A stretch of DNA of 64,000 nucleotides from NCBI RefSeq assembly GCF_003725545.1, contig NZ_RJLN01000015.1, positions 23,164 to 87,163 of the forward strand, given 5' to 3'. Positions 16,060 through 24,248 of the stretch are shown here, one piece after another. This DNA comes from Micromonospora solifontis (lineage in GTDB: Bacteria; Actinomycetota; Actinomycetes; Mycobacteriales; Micromonosporaceae). Under the pieces are notes generated by a model that saw nothing but the letters and a program-made list of their open reading frames with translations, was not told where the DNA came from and did no database searches. How positions within the stretch are numbered: position 1 is the stretch's first letter; every line of letters starts with the position of its first letter. A program made the position numbers and the translations under genes.

Positions 16060-17721
16060 ATGAAGGCAACTCGGCTCAGAGCCGCCGGGCTGGCCGTGGC
16101 GCTGTTCGGCGCACTGCTCGCCGGCACCCCCGCACACGCCGCGGAGAGCGACACGGCGTCCGATACCACCACCACCACCTGCGTCACCGACCCGGCCACG
16201 CCCAAGCGGCAGTTCCGGGCCATGTGGATCGCCTCGGTGACCAACATCGACTGGCCCAGCAAGGCCTCGTGGACCGACCCGGACCAGGTCGCCAAGCAAA
16301 AGGCCGAATACCTGGGCTGGCTCGACCTGGCGCAGAAGCTCAACCACAATGCCGTCGTCGTCCAGGTCCGGCCGACCGCGGACGCGTTCTGGCCGTCGCC
16401 GTACGAGCCGTGGTCGGAGTACCTCACCGGGGTGCGCGGCCAGGACCCGGGCTGGGACCCGCTGGCCTTCCTCGTCGAGGAGTCGCACAAGCGGAACCTG
16501 GAGTTCCACGCCTGGATGAACCCGTACCGGGTCTCCATGCCGGCCCCGGGCGGCGCCGGCGCGGACATCGCCAAGCTCGCCCCGAACGCCCCGGCCCGGC
16601 AGCACCCGGACTGGGTGTTCGCGTACCCGCCGGCCGGGGTCGCCGGCAGCCGGCTCTACTACAACCCCGGCATCCCGGAGGTCCGCGAGTTCGTGCAGAC
16701 CGCGATGCTGGACGCGGTCAAGCGGTACGACATCGACGGCATGCACTTCGACGACTACTTCTACCCGTACCCGAGCGGCACGTACCAGTACCCGGACGAC
16801 GCCACCTTCGCCCAGTACAACCGGGGCTTCACCAACCAGGCCGACTGGCGGCGGGACAACATCAACCTGCTGATCCAGGAGATGAACGCCAAGATCAAGG
16901 CGGTCAAGCCGTGGGTGAAGTTCGGCGTCAGCCCGTTCGGCATCTGGCGCAACAAGAGCGCGGACCCGAACGGCTCGGACACCACCGGCAGCCAGTCGTA
17001 CGACATCATCTCCGCCGACACCCGTAAGTGGATCAAGGAGGAGTGGATCGACTACGTGGTGCCGCAGCTCTACTGGTACATCGGCCAGTACCCGGCCGCC
17101 GACTACGCCCGGCTGGTGCCGTGGTGGGCCGAGCAGGTGCGCGGCACGAACGTCCAGCTCTACATCGGCCAGGCCGACTACAAGAGCGGTGAGCCGGCGT
17201 ACGGGTCGTACTGGATGAACCCGCGCGAGCTGTCCGACCACCTGACGCTCAACCGGTCGTACCCGGAGGTGCTCGGCAACGTGCACTTCTCCGCGGTGCA
17301 GGTAAAGGCCAACCGGCTCGGCGCCACCGACATCTACGCCGCCGAGCACTACTCCCGCCCGGCGCTGGTGCCGGCCATGGCGCAGCTCCCGGCCAAGCCG
17401 CTGCTCCTCCCGGTGGTCACCGGGGCCGAGCGGCAGGCGGACGGGGTCCGGCTGAGCTGGCGGCAGCCGGCGAACGGCGAGGGCCCCCTGGGCACCGCCA
17501 CCTCGTACGCGATCTACCGGTTCGACGGCATCGGCCTGCACGACCGGTGCGACTTCGCCGACGCCGCCCACCTGGTCGCCACGGTGCGGGGCACCGACGG
17601 CGATGTGCAGTCCTGGGTGGATACGACGGCGGCAGCCGACGGGCGCTATACCTACTACGTGAGCGCCCTGGACCGGTCCTGGAACGAGGGCCCGGTCAGC
17701 CCGCCGCGCTTCGTGCGCTGA
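16060..17721 (+). CDS. Secreted GHL10/DUF187-family glycoside hydrolase-like protein
   Basis: 553 residues from ATG 16060, with GAAGGGA 9 bases upstream; the longer frame reaching 15646 is shadow. A Sec signal peptide covers about 1-28 (AVALFGALLAGTPAHA). The TIM-barrel signature FRAMWIASVTNIDWPSK follows, then FHAWMNPYRV, DIDGMHFDDYFYPYP and WIDYVVPQLYWY, all diagnostic of GHL10. A fibronectin-III-like domain occupies the last 110 residues. Family members cut glycan in cell walls or exopolysaccharide; the substrate here is not determinable. A strong terminator follows the gene. Confidence 0.92.
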   Translation: MKATRLRAAGLAVALFGALLAGTPAHAAESDTASDTTTTTCVTDPATPKRQFRAMWIASVTNIDWPSKASWTDPDQVAKQKAEYLGWLDLAQKLNHNAVVVQVRPTADAFWPSPYEPWSEYLTGVRGQDPGWDPLAFLVEESHKRNLEFHAWMNPYRVSMPAPGGAGADIAKLAPNAPARQHPDWVFAYPPAGVAGSRLYYNPGIPEVREFVQTAMLDAVKRYDIDGMHFDDYFYPYPSGTYQYPDDATFAQYNRGFTNQADWRRDNINLLIQEMNAKIKAVKPWVKFGVSPFGIWRNKSADPNGSDTTGSQSYDIISADTRKWIKEEWIDYVVPQLYWYIGQYPAADYARLVPWWAEQVRGTNVQLYIGQADYKSGEPAYGSYWMNPRELSDHLTLNRSYPEVLGNVHFSAVQVKANRLGATDIYAAEHYSRPALVPAMAQLPAKPLLLPVVTGAERQADGVRLSWRQPANGEGPLGTATSYAIYRFDGIGLHDRCDFADAAHLVATVRGTDGDVQSWVDTTAAADGRYTYYVSALDRSWNEGPVSPPRFVR

Positions 17722-17729
17722 CCCGGCGC

Positions 17730-17763
17730 GAATGCCCCGGACCGTTCGCGGTCCGGGGCATTC
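17730..17763 (+). terminator. Rho-independent-type terminator after GHL10
   Basis: GAATGCCCCGGACC (17730-17743) pairs perfectly with 17750-17763 around the loop GTTCGC. It starts 9 bp after the GHL10 stop and is followed by GTCTGTTT. Confidence 0.9.
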
Positions 17764-17891
17764 GTCTGTTTGGACGCATGTCACCAACCGGCCTCCCGGG
17801 GCATCGCCGCCCGTCGTCCAGTTGATCGAGAATGATCGACATCCGGCTATCCCCCGGAGGCCCTGCCCTCGCCCACCCCGCGGAGGTTCCC

Positions 17892-18428
17892 GTGTCCCGA
17901 CGCCTCGCCACCGTACTCGCCGCCGGCACGTTCGCCCTGCTCATCACCCTCGGCCTGGCCTCGCCCGCCGCCGCGGCGGTGAGCACCGCGCAGAAGCTCT
18001 CCGTCCTGTCGAGCTGGACCCAGACCAGCGCGACGAGCTACAACGCCTGGAACGCCGGCCGGCTCAACAAGGCGGCCTGGGCCGACTACAACTTCGACTG
18101 GTCGACCGACTACTGCTCGTCGAGCCCGGACAACCCGCTCGGCTTCAACTTCAGCCTCTCCTGCTACCGGCACGACTTCGGCTACCGCAACTACAAGGCG
18201 ATGGGCCAGTTCTCCGCCAACAAGTCCCGCCTGGACAGCGCCTTCTACGCCGATCTGAAGCGGGTCTGCGCCACGTAGAACGTCGTCGTCCGGCCCGCCT
18301 GCTACAGCCTGGCCTGGACGTACTACGAGGCGGTCAGCGTCTTCGGCTCGGTCGCCGCGGTCAAGCGGGCCGACCTCGACCGCGCGGCCCGGATCAAGGC
18401 CGACGCCGAGCGCCGCGCCCGGCGCTGA
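17892..18428 (+). pseudogene. Secreted phospholipase A2 with in-frame amber codon
   Basis: CGGAGG five bases upstream decides the GTG start at 17892. A signal peptide runs to about residue 32 (TLGLASPAAAA). The bacterial PLA2 catalytic motif is intact (CYRHDFGYRNY, His-Asp pair). The frame stops at TAG 18276-18278 after KRVCAT, but continues open and family-like (VRPACYSLAWTYYEAV) to TGA 18426-18428. Four cysteines spaced 16 and 11 apart match the two-disulfide pattern of streptomycete PLA2, and TAG falls between the last two. The 128-residue product would lack the final helix and a disulfide partner. A nonsense mutation, sequencing error or readthrough are all possible. Confidence 0.8.
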
Positions 18429-18448
18429 CCCCCACCCCCGCCTCGTCT

Positions 18449-18500
18449 ATCAGGGAGTTCGCGTCGCCGTCCGCCCGGATGCCGACGCGACCTCCTTGAT
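18449..18500. terminator. Inverted-repeat terminator between PLA2 and cyclase-STAND genes
   Basis: ATCAGGGAGTTCGCGTCG (18449-18466) pairs with 18483-18500 with two mismatches and a 16-base loop. It lies between convergent genes; the right arm ends at the first base of the minus-strand stop codon. Confidence 0.7.
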
Positions 18501-21325
18501 CAACCAGTGGTGGAGCGGGGGAAGCGAGGGAAGCGGGGGAAGGCGGGGTGGCGCGGGGTCGGGGTGAAGCGGGGGGAGTCGCTCGCCAGGTCGGGGTGCT
18601 CCACCCCGAGGGCCAGTGCCGCCGCCTCCTCCAGGGCCAGCTCGCCGCCCGCCGCGTAGGCGGCGTCGAACGCCACGTCGCCCAGCACCCGGCGCAGCTC
18701 CGCCTGCCGCGCCAGCCAGTACGGCCCGAAGATGCCCGGGGTGGCGCGCAGGTAGGCCCGGGTGGCCTGGGCCGCCCCGAAGAGCCGCGCCGCGGTCACC
18801 GGGTCATCGCCCAGCGCGCAGCGCACCGCGATCGCGTTCAGCGTGTCGCACGCCCGCCCCAGGTAGCCGTGACTCATCCGGGAGCGGAGCGCCACCATCA
18901 GGTGCTCGTGCGCGGCGACCAGGTCGTCCCGGTCCAGCGCCACCAGGCCGAGCAGCATGTCCACGGAGCGCCGGCCCCGCTCCACCGGGCGGCCCGCCTC
19001 GACCGGGCGGGCCGCCCCGAGCAGCTCGGACGCCTCGTCCAGCGCGCCCCGGCGCCAGAGCAGCTCGGCCAGGTTGTAGACGGCCAGCAGCGCGTCCGAG
19101 ACCACGTCCTGCGCGTACGCCCAGTCGATGACCTCGCGGCAGACCCGCTCCGCCTCGGCGAACTGCCCCATGTCGACCAGGGGCGCGGCACGCCCCGCCA
19201 GCACCCGGGCCAGCAGTCCCAGGTCGCCGGCCTGCCGGGCGGCCGCCTCGGCCCGCTGCGAGTAGCGCAGCTCCTCGGCGAACTCCCCGTCCGCGCCGGC
19301 GTGCAACGAGTGCATGTGGTACGCCGCCGCCAGCTCCGCCTCCGGGATCGACTCGCCCGTCTCGGCGATCCGGCCGTAGAGCCGGAACAGCCAGAGCCGG
19401 CCCTCCCGGGCCAGCCCCCGCTCCCGCCACCACTGGTCCAGCCCGCCGGCCAGCCGCAGGCCCGAACGGGCACTGCCGCCGGTGGCGCACCAGCGCAGCG
19501 CGGCCCGCAACTCCCCCGCCAGTGGGTCGAGCGCGTACAGGGAGAGGGTGACCGGTTGCCCGTCCGGGCCGAGGTGCGCGCGTTCCAACGCGTGCCGGGA
19601 CCAGGCGACGTGCCGGTCCCGGGCGCTCTGCTCCTCGCCGGCCTCGACCAGCCGGCGGGCCGCGTACGCCCGGATCGGGTCGAGCATCCGGTAGGTGCTG
19701 CCCGAGGCGTGCGGCTCGGCCAGCACCATCGACTTGTCCACCAGCACGGAGAGCGGGTCGAGCGGGTCGTCGTCGAGCAGCCACTGCACCGTCGGCAGAT
19801 CCACCGGGCCGGCGAAGACCGCCAGCCAGCGCAGCAGCCGGGCCGAGCGCCCGCCCAGCGTCCGGTACGACCAGGTCACCGTGGCCTGCATGGTCAGATG
19901 ACGTGCGCTGGCCGAGCGCTGCACGGACCGGGTCTCCGGAGTCGGCGGGGTGGCCCCGGTCGCGGCGGCCACCAGGTCCACGGTGTCCTGCTGGTTGCCG
20001 CTCCAGCCGGCCTCCAGCGGGGGCGGTTCCGGCTCCTCCCGGCCCGCGTCCAGGGTGCCCAGCATGTCGTCGAGGCGCTCGGCGAGCTGCCCGGCCGAGA
20101 GCACCCGCAGCCGGGCGGCGGCCAGCTCGATGGCGAGCGGCAGCCCGTCCAGCCGGCGGACCACCCGGCGCAGGTCGGCCTGCTCGGCGGGGTCCGGCGG
20201 CCGGCCACCCCGGGCCGCCGCCGTCCGGGCCAGCAGCAGGGCCACCGCGTCGCTCTCCCCGCCGTCGGGACCGGGGTCCACCGAGAGCGGAGGGATCCGC
20301 CAGACCACCTCGCCGGGCAGCCCGAAGGACTCCCGGCTGGTGGCGAGCACCCGGACGCCCCGGCCGCCGGCCAGCAGCCGGGAGATCACCTCGGCCGAGG
20401 CGGCCGGCTGGGCGTCGCAGGTGTCCAGCACGATCAGCATCCGGCGGGCGGCCGCGTACTCGACCAGGGTGTCCACCATCGGGCGGCCGGGCTCCGGGCG
20501 GAGCCCGAGCACGGCGGCGATCTCGAACGCCACCAGGCCCGGGTCGGTCACCGCGGCGACGTCGACGAACCACACCCCGTCCGGGTAGGCCTCGACGATC
20601 CCCGAGGCCAGCTCCACCGCCAGCCGCGTCTTGCCGGCGCCGCCCGCGCCCAGCACCGTCACCAGGCGGTACGTGTCGACCAGCCGCCGCAGCTCGGCCC
20701 GTTCCGCCTCCCGGCCGACGAACGAGGTGACCTGGGTGGGCAGGTTGTGCGCCACCGCGTCGGCGGTCCGCGGACGCGGGAAGCTCCGCTCCAGACCGGG
20801 TGCCACCAGCTGGAACAGCCGCTCCCGGTCGTCGAAGCCGCGCAGCCGGTGCAGCCCGAGGTCCAACAGGGACGCGCCGTCCGGCAGCGGCTCGGCGTGC
20901 CGTGCGGTGGCGGCCGAGCAGAGCACCTGTCCACCGTGGGCGGCCGCGGCGACCCGGGCCGCCCGGTGCACCTCGGGGCTGGCGTACTCGCCGTCGCGAG
21001 GTTCGGCGTACCCGGTGTGCAGGCCCATCCGCACCCGGGGCGCGGCCTCGGGGGTGGGCCAGTCGTGGCTGGCCAGCGCGCGTTGCGCGGTGAGGCAGGC
21101 GGTCACCGCGGCGGCCGCGTCGCCGAACGCGAGGAAGAACGAGTCCCCCTCGGTCAGCAACTCCGCCGCGTCGGTGCCGGCCAACGTGTCGCGCAGCAGC
21201 CGACGGTGTTCCCGCAGCACCGGGCGGTAGCCCGGACCGAGCAGCTGGGCCAGCCGCGTCGACCCCTCGATGTCGGTGAACACGAAGGTCACCCATCCGC
21301 TCGGGAGGTGGATCCGTGGCGACAT
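18500..21325 (-). CDS. Class III nucleotide cyclase domain fused to STAND ATPase (regulator)
   Basis: 941 residues; GGAGG eight bases before the ATG. Residues 9-185 are a class III cyclase homology domain with both metal aspartates (VFTDIEGSTRL and EGDSFFLAF). The usual VN-x-AAR transition-state asparagine reads His here (EVHRAARV), so activity is uncertain. From about 200 there is an NB-ARC/AfsR-like ATPase: Walker A GAGGAGKT near 222-230, LIVLDTCD (Walker B) and GLPLAIELAA. A helical, TPR-like C-terminus fills 560-920. There is no DNA-binding domain. Such proteins are predicted signalling switches. The last 25 residues are Pro/Phe/Arg low complexity. Confidence 0.87.
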   Translation of the reverse strand: MSPRIHLPSGWVTFVFTDIEGSTRLAQLLGPGYRPVLREHRRLLRDTLAGTDAAELLTEGDSFFLAFGDAAAAVTACLTAQRALASHDWPTPEAAPRVRMGLHTGYAEPRDGEYASPEVHRAARVAAAAHGGQVLCSAATARHAEPLPDGASLLDLGLHRLRGFDDRERLFQLVAPGLERSFPRPRTADAVAHNLPTQVTSFVGREAERAELRRLVDTYRLVTVLGAGGAGKTRLAVELASGIVEAYPDGVWFVDVAAVTDPGLVAFEIAAVLGLRPEPGRPMVDTLVEYAAARRMLIVLDTCDAQPAASAEVISRLLAGGRGVRVLATSRESFGLPGEVVWRIPPLSVDPGPDGGESDAVALLLARTAAARGGRPPDPAEQADLRRVVRRLDGLPLAIELAAARLRVLSAGQLAERLDDMLGTLDAGREEPEPPPLEAGWSGNQQDTVDLVAAATGATPPTPETRSVQRSASARHLTMQATVTWSYRTLGGRSARLLRWLAVFAGPVDLPTVQWLLDDDPLDPLSVLVDKSMVLAEPHASGSTYRMLDPIRAYAARRLVEAGEEQSARDRHVAWSRHALERAHLGPDGQPVTLSLYALDPLAGELRAALRWCATGGSARSGLRLAGGLDQWWRERGLAREGRLWLFRLYGRIAETGESIPEAELAAAYHMHSLHAGADGEFAEELRYSQRAEAAARQAGDLGLLARVLAGRAAPLVDMGQFAEAERVCREVIDWAYAQDVVSDALLAVYNLAELLWRRGALDEASELLGAARPVEAGRPVERGRRSVDMLLGLVALDRDDLVAAHEHLMVALRSRMSHGYLGRACDTLNAIAVRCALGDDPVTAARLFGAAQATRAYLRATPGIFGPYWLARQAELRRVLGDVAFDAAYAAGGELALEEAAALALGVEHPDLASDSPRFTPTPRHPAFPRFPRFPRSTTG

Positions 21326-21482
21326 GCGTGGAACCTCCGCCCCCTGACGTCGGGTTCATGCTGCCCTATGGTCGTGCCGTCACGCATCGTGAGAACGGCC
21401 GGGCAGATTCCGACCCAAGGTGCCAAAGGATCACACCGCCGGCAAGGTACCGATCGACCGGCGAGACGAGGTGGCGCGCGAC

Positions 21483-21704
21483 TCAGCAGCCGCAGGCGCC
21501 GCCGCAGCAGCCGCCACCGGCCGGCGGGGCGCCGCCGCCGACCGGTCCGGACCCGCCCCGGCCGGTGACCGCGACGGTGGACAGCAGCTTCACCGTGTCG
21601 GCGTGGCCCTGCGGGCAGGACGCCGGCTGGCCGGCCTCCGCCATCGGGCGGTTGACCTCGAAGGTGGCGCCGCAGGAGCGGCAGCGGAACTCGTACCGGG
21701 GCAT
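21483..21704 (-). CDS. FmdB-family zinc-ribbon protein
   Basis: 73 residues. The FmdB signature MPRYEFRCRSCGATFEV carries the first CxxC; the second metal-binding pair of classical FmdB is reduced to CPQGH. The C-terminus is Gly-rich and ends GGGCCGGACGC, a cysteine cluster common in actinobacterial members. The function of FmdB proteins is not established; a regulatory role has been suggested. It is divergent from the transglycosylase gene, with starts only about 55 bp apart. Confidence 0.85.
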   Translation of the reverse strand: MPRYEFRCRSCGATFEVNRPMAEAGQPASCPQGHADTVKLLSTVAVTGRGGSGPVGGGAPPAGGGCCGGACGC

Positions 21705-21725
21705 GCTCCCAGCGTACGACCGGGC

Positions 21726-21760
21726 CTGACGGCGGAGCAGGCATGGGTGATACTCGACGG
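21726..21760 (+). promoter_or_regulatory. Predicted promoter of the transglycosylase gene (leaderless)
   Basis: CTGACG (21726-21731) and GATACT (21749-21754) are separated by 17 bp, close to the housekeeping consensus. Six bases after the -10 element comes an in-frame GTG (21761), the geometry of an actinobacterial leaderless start. Confidence 0.55.
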
Positions 21761-23065
21761 GTGGTGGACGGCGAGGAGCGCATGACGGTTCGACCCCTGC
21801 GACCGGCCGCGCCGCCCGCCGGCGACCCGGGCCACCGGCCCGTCCCGAAACCTCGCCGCACCGCGAGCCCGGAGCCGGCCACCGACGCCGACCCGAAACC
21901 GCCGGCCACCGACGAACCGGCCGAGGCGAAGGCCGACGGCACCGTGCCGGCGCCCGACGCCGCGGCGGTGGCCACTCCGGCGGCCGCCGGGAAGGCCGGG
22001 CCGGACGCCCTCGTCGAGTCCGGCGCCGGCGTGGGGTCCAGCAACGCGCCGTCGGACGGTACGGCCGGGGCCGACGCGGCCACCGGGGCCGACCCGGAGT
22101 CACCCGCGCCGGCCGGCGGTCGGCGGCGCCGCATCCCGTTCGCGCACGCGGTCCGGGTGCCACCGCCCCGGCAGCTCGCCGTCGGCGCGGCCCGAGCCAC
22201 CCGCGACTGGTCCCGCCGCCCCAGCGGCCGCACCACCCTGCCCGGCCTCTTCCTGCTCGTCCTGGTCGCGGCCACCGCGACGGCGGGCGCGCTGCTGGTG
22301 CCGGCCGCCATCCGGAAGCCGGAGCCGGTGGCGGTGGACGCCAGCGCGACGGCCCCCGCGCCGGGCCTGACCGCGAGTGGCGCGGTGCCCGGCGCGCCCG
22401 CGCTGACCCCGCCGCCCCTCGGCGGCACCGGCGAGCCGCTGGGGACCCTCACCCCGACCCCGGCCGGCCCGGTCGTCGGGCCGGTGACCGGCCGCCCGTC
22501 GGACGCCCTGGCCGGGTGGGCGCAGCAGGTCAGCCAGCGGACCGGCATCCCGGTGGTGGCCCTCCAGGCGTACGGCTACACCGAGCGGGTGCTGGAGCAG
22601 ACCCACCGGAGCTGCCAGCTCAGCTGGACCACGCTGGCCGCGATCGGGTACGTCGAGTCCCGGCACGGCTCGGCCAACGGTGCCACCCTCCGGCCGGACG
22701 GCGTCTCCACGCCGGAGATCGTCGGCCCCCCGCTCAACGGGCAGGGTGGCACCTCCCGGATCCCCGACAGCGACCGTGGCCTGCTCGATCACGACACCAC
22801 CTGGGACCACGCGATCGGGCCGATGCAGTTCATCCCCGGCACCTGGCAGTCGGTCGGCGCGGACGGCGACAACGACGGGGCGCGCAACCCGCACGACCTC
22901 GACGACGCCGCCCTGGCCGCCGGCAACTACCTGTGCCAGGGCGGCCGGAACATGAGCATCCCGGGCGACTGGTGGGGTGCCATCCTCTCCTACAACGACG
23001 TGCGCCGGTACGCCCAGGACGTCTTCGACAAGGCCAACGAGTACGGCCGGCTGAGCCGTACGTGA
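21761..23065 (+). CDS. Membrane-anchored lytic transglycosylase
   Basis: 434 residues if started at the leaderless GTG 21761. An in-frame ATG 18 bases upstream lies inside the predicted promoter, and ATG 21782 is another option. Residues 1-155 are a long Ala/Pro/Asp-rich cytoplasmic arm. One helix follows (GLFLLVLVAATATAGALLV, about 163-185), then a linker and an MltB-like SLT domain: TTLAAIGYVESRHGSANGA with the catalytic Glu, GPMQFIPGTWQSVGADG and LSYNDVRRYAQDVF. It would cleave peptidoglycan between MurNAc and GlcNAc outside the membrane. The long disordered arm is longer than in most homologues I know. Confidence 0.87.
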   Translation: MVDGEERMTVRPLRPAAPPAGDPGHRPVPKPRRTASPEPATDADPKPPATDEPAEAKADGTVPAPDAAAVATPAAAGKAGPDALVESGAGVGSSNAPSDGTAGADAATGADPESPAPAGGRRRRIPFAHAVRVPPPRQLAVGAARATRDWSRRPSGRTTLPGLFLLVLVAATATAGALLVPAAIRKPEPVAVDASATAPAPGLTASGAVPGAPALTPPPLGGTGEPLGTLTPTPAGPVVGPVTGRPSDALAGWAQQVSQRTGIPVVALQAYGYTERVLEQTHRSCQLSWTTLAAIGYVESRHGSANGATLRPDGVSTPEIVGPPLNGQGGTSRIPDSDRGLLDHDTTWDHAIGPMQFIPGTWQSVGADGDNDGARNPHDLDDAALAAGNYLCQGGRNMSIPGDWWGAILSYNDVRRYAQDVFDKANEYGRLSRT

Positions 23066-23137
23066 CGTGACCGGCCGGATACATTCGAGAACTGAACCCT
23101 TCCCCCGGGCAGCGGTTGCCGGCAAGCTAGACGGGTG

Positions 23138-24154
23138 ATGGTGCGCGAGTGGGACCCCCGGACCGCGTCGTCTGACGAGATCGCGTCGCTGCTGGACACG
23201 CTGAACGCGGTCCTGGCGGCCGACCTGCCGCAGGATCCGCCGTGGCGGGAGAGTTCCATGCGGGAATATCTCTCCGAGGTGATGCCGGGTGAGCGGCGGA
23301 TCGCCTGGATCGCCCAGGCCGACCCCGCCCCCGACGCCGCCCCGGGCCCGATCCTGGGCCACGTGAACGTGCTGCTCCTCGGCGGGATCGGGGTGCTGGA
23401 GGTGCTGGTCCATCCGGCCGCCCGGCGCACCGGGCTGGGCCGCGAGCTGGTGCGGGTGGCCACCCGCCGGGTCTGGGACGAGGGCTTCCAGTCGATCGGC
23501 GTCGAGGTGGTGGGCGGCACCCCGGCCCTGGCGTTCTACGAGTCGCTCGGCTTCACCCGGGAGTACGTCGAGACCCGCAGCGTGCTCGACCTGGGCGCGG
23601 TCGACTGGCCGGCGCTGACCGAGATGGCCGGTGGCGTCGGCGCCGGTTACCGCCTGGAGTTCTGCCCGGGCGGCCTGCCGGATGATCTGCTCGCGGCGTA
23701 CGCGCGGGCCAAGGCCGAGGTGCGCGACGTCGACGACGGCGAGCTGCGCCCCAGTTCGTACGATCCGCAGCGGCTCCGGGACAGCCTCGACACGCTGCAC
23801 CGGCGGGGCATGAAGCCGTACATCGTGCTCGCCCTGCACGAGCAGACCGGCGAGGTGGCCGGGTTGACCGAGGTGGTGGTGCCGGCGCAGCACCCGACCC
23901 GGGCCGACCAGTACGACACCATCGTCGTCCGGGACCACCGCGGTTACGGCATCGACCGGGCCATCAAGGCGCGGATGCTGTTGGAGCTGCGCTCGGCCGA
24001 ACCGCAGCTGACCGAGGTGCAGACCTGGAACGCGCAGGCCAACGAGGCGATGCTCAAGGTCAACGCGGAGCTGGGTTACCGGCCCGACCGCGACTGGTGT
24101 GAATACGGCGTGGACGTCGCCGAGCTGGTGCACCGGCTCGACCCGCATCGCTGA
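23138..24154 (+). CDS. Tandem-GNAT acetyltransferase (mycothiol-synthase-like architecture)
   Basis: 338 residues with two GNAT domains. The first (about 1-165) has VLEVLVHPAARRTGLGRELV, the acetyl-CoA loop. The second (about 180-338) has a weaker loop, IVVRDHRGYGIDRAIKARML. The size and layout match mycothiol synthase MshD and related actinobacterial acetyltransferases, but I see no feature that fixes the substrate. GTG 23135 and ATG 23138 are adjacent; ATG is taken. The gene stands alone, 72 bp after the transglycosylase gene on the same strand. Confidence 0.8.
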   Translation: MVREWDPRTASSDEIASLLDTLNAVLAADLPQDPPWRESSMREYLSEVMPGERRIAWIAQADPAPDAAPGPILGHVNVLLLGGIGVLEVLVHPAARRTGLGRELVRVATRRVWDEGFQSIGVEVVGGTPALAFYESLGFTREYVETRSVLDLGAVDWPALTEMAGGVGAGYRLEFCPGGLPDDLLAAYARAKAEVRDVDDGELRPSSYDPQRLRDSLDTLHRRGMKPYIVLALHEQTGEVAGLTEVVVPAQHPTRADQYDTIVVRDHRGYGIDRAIKARMLLELRSAEPQLTEVQTWNAQANEAMLKVNAELGYRPDRDWCEYGVDVAELVHRLDPHR

Positions 24155-24248
24155 GGGATGTTCATCAAACGGCTGCCCGGGGGATGGACTTCGGACCGGA
24201 ACGACCCTTAACGTGCGTTAGTTCCTGTCCACCCATCGTGGAGGCTCC

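Noticed and set aside
24155..24248. Possible PHO box (GTTCATC) upstream of the secreted nuclease
   Set aside because: Only one poor half-site is visible; the second 11-bp repeat needed for PhoP binding is not.
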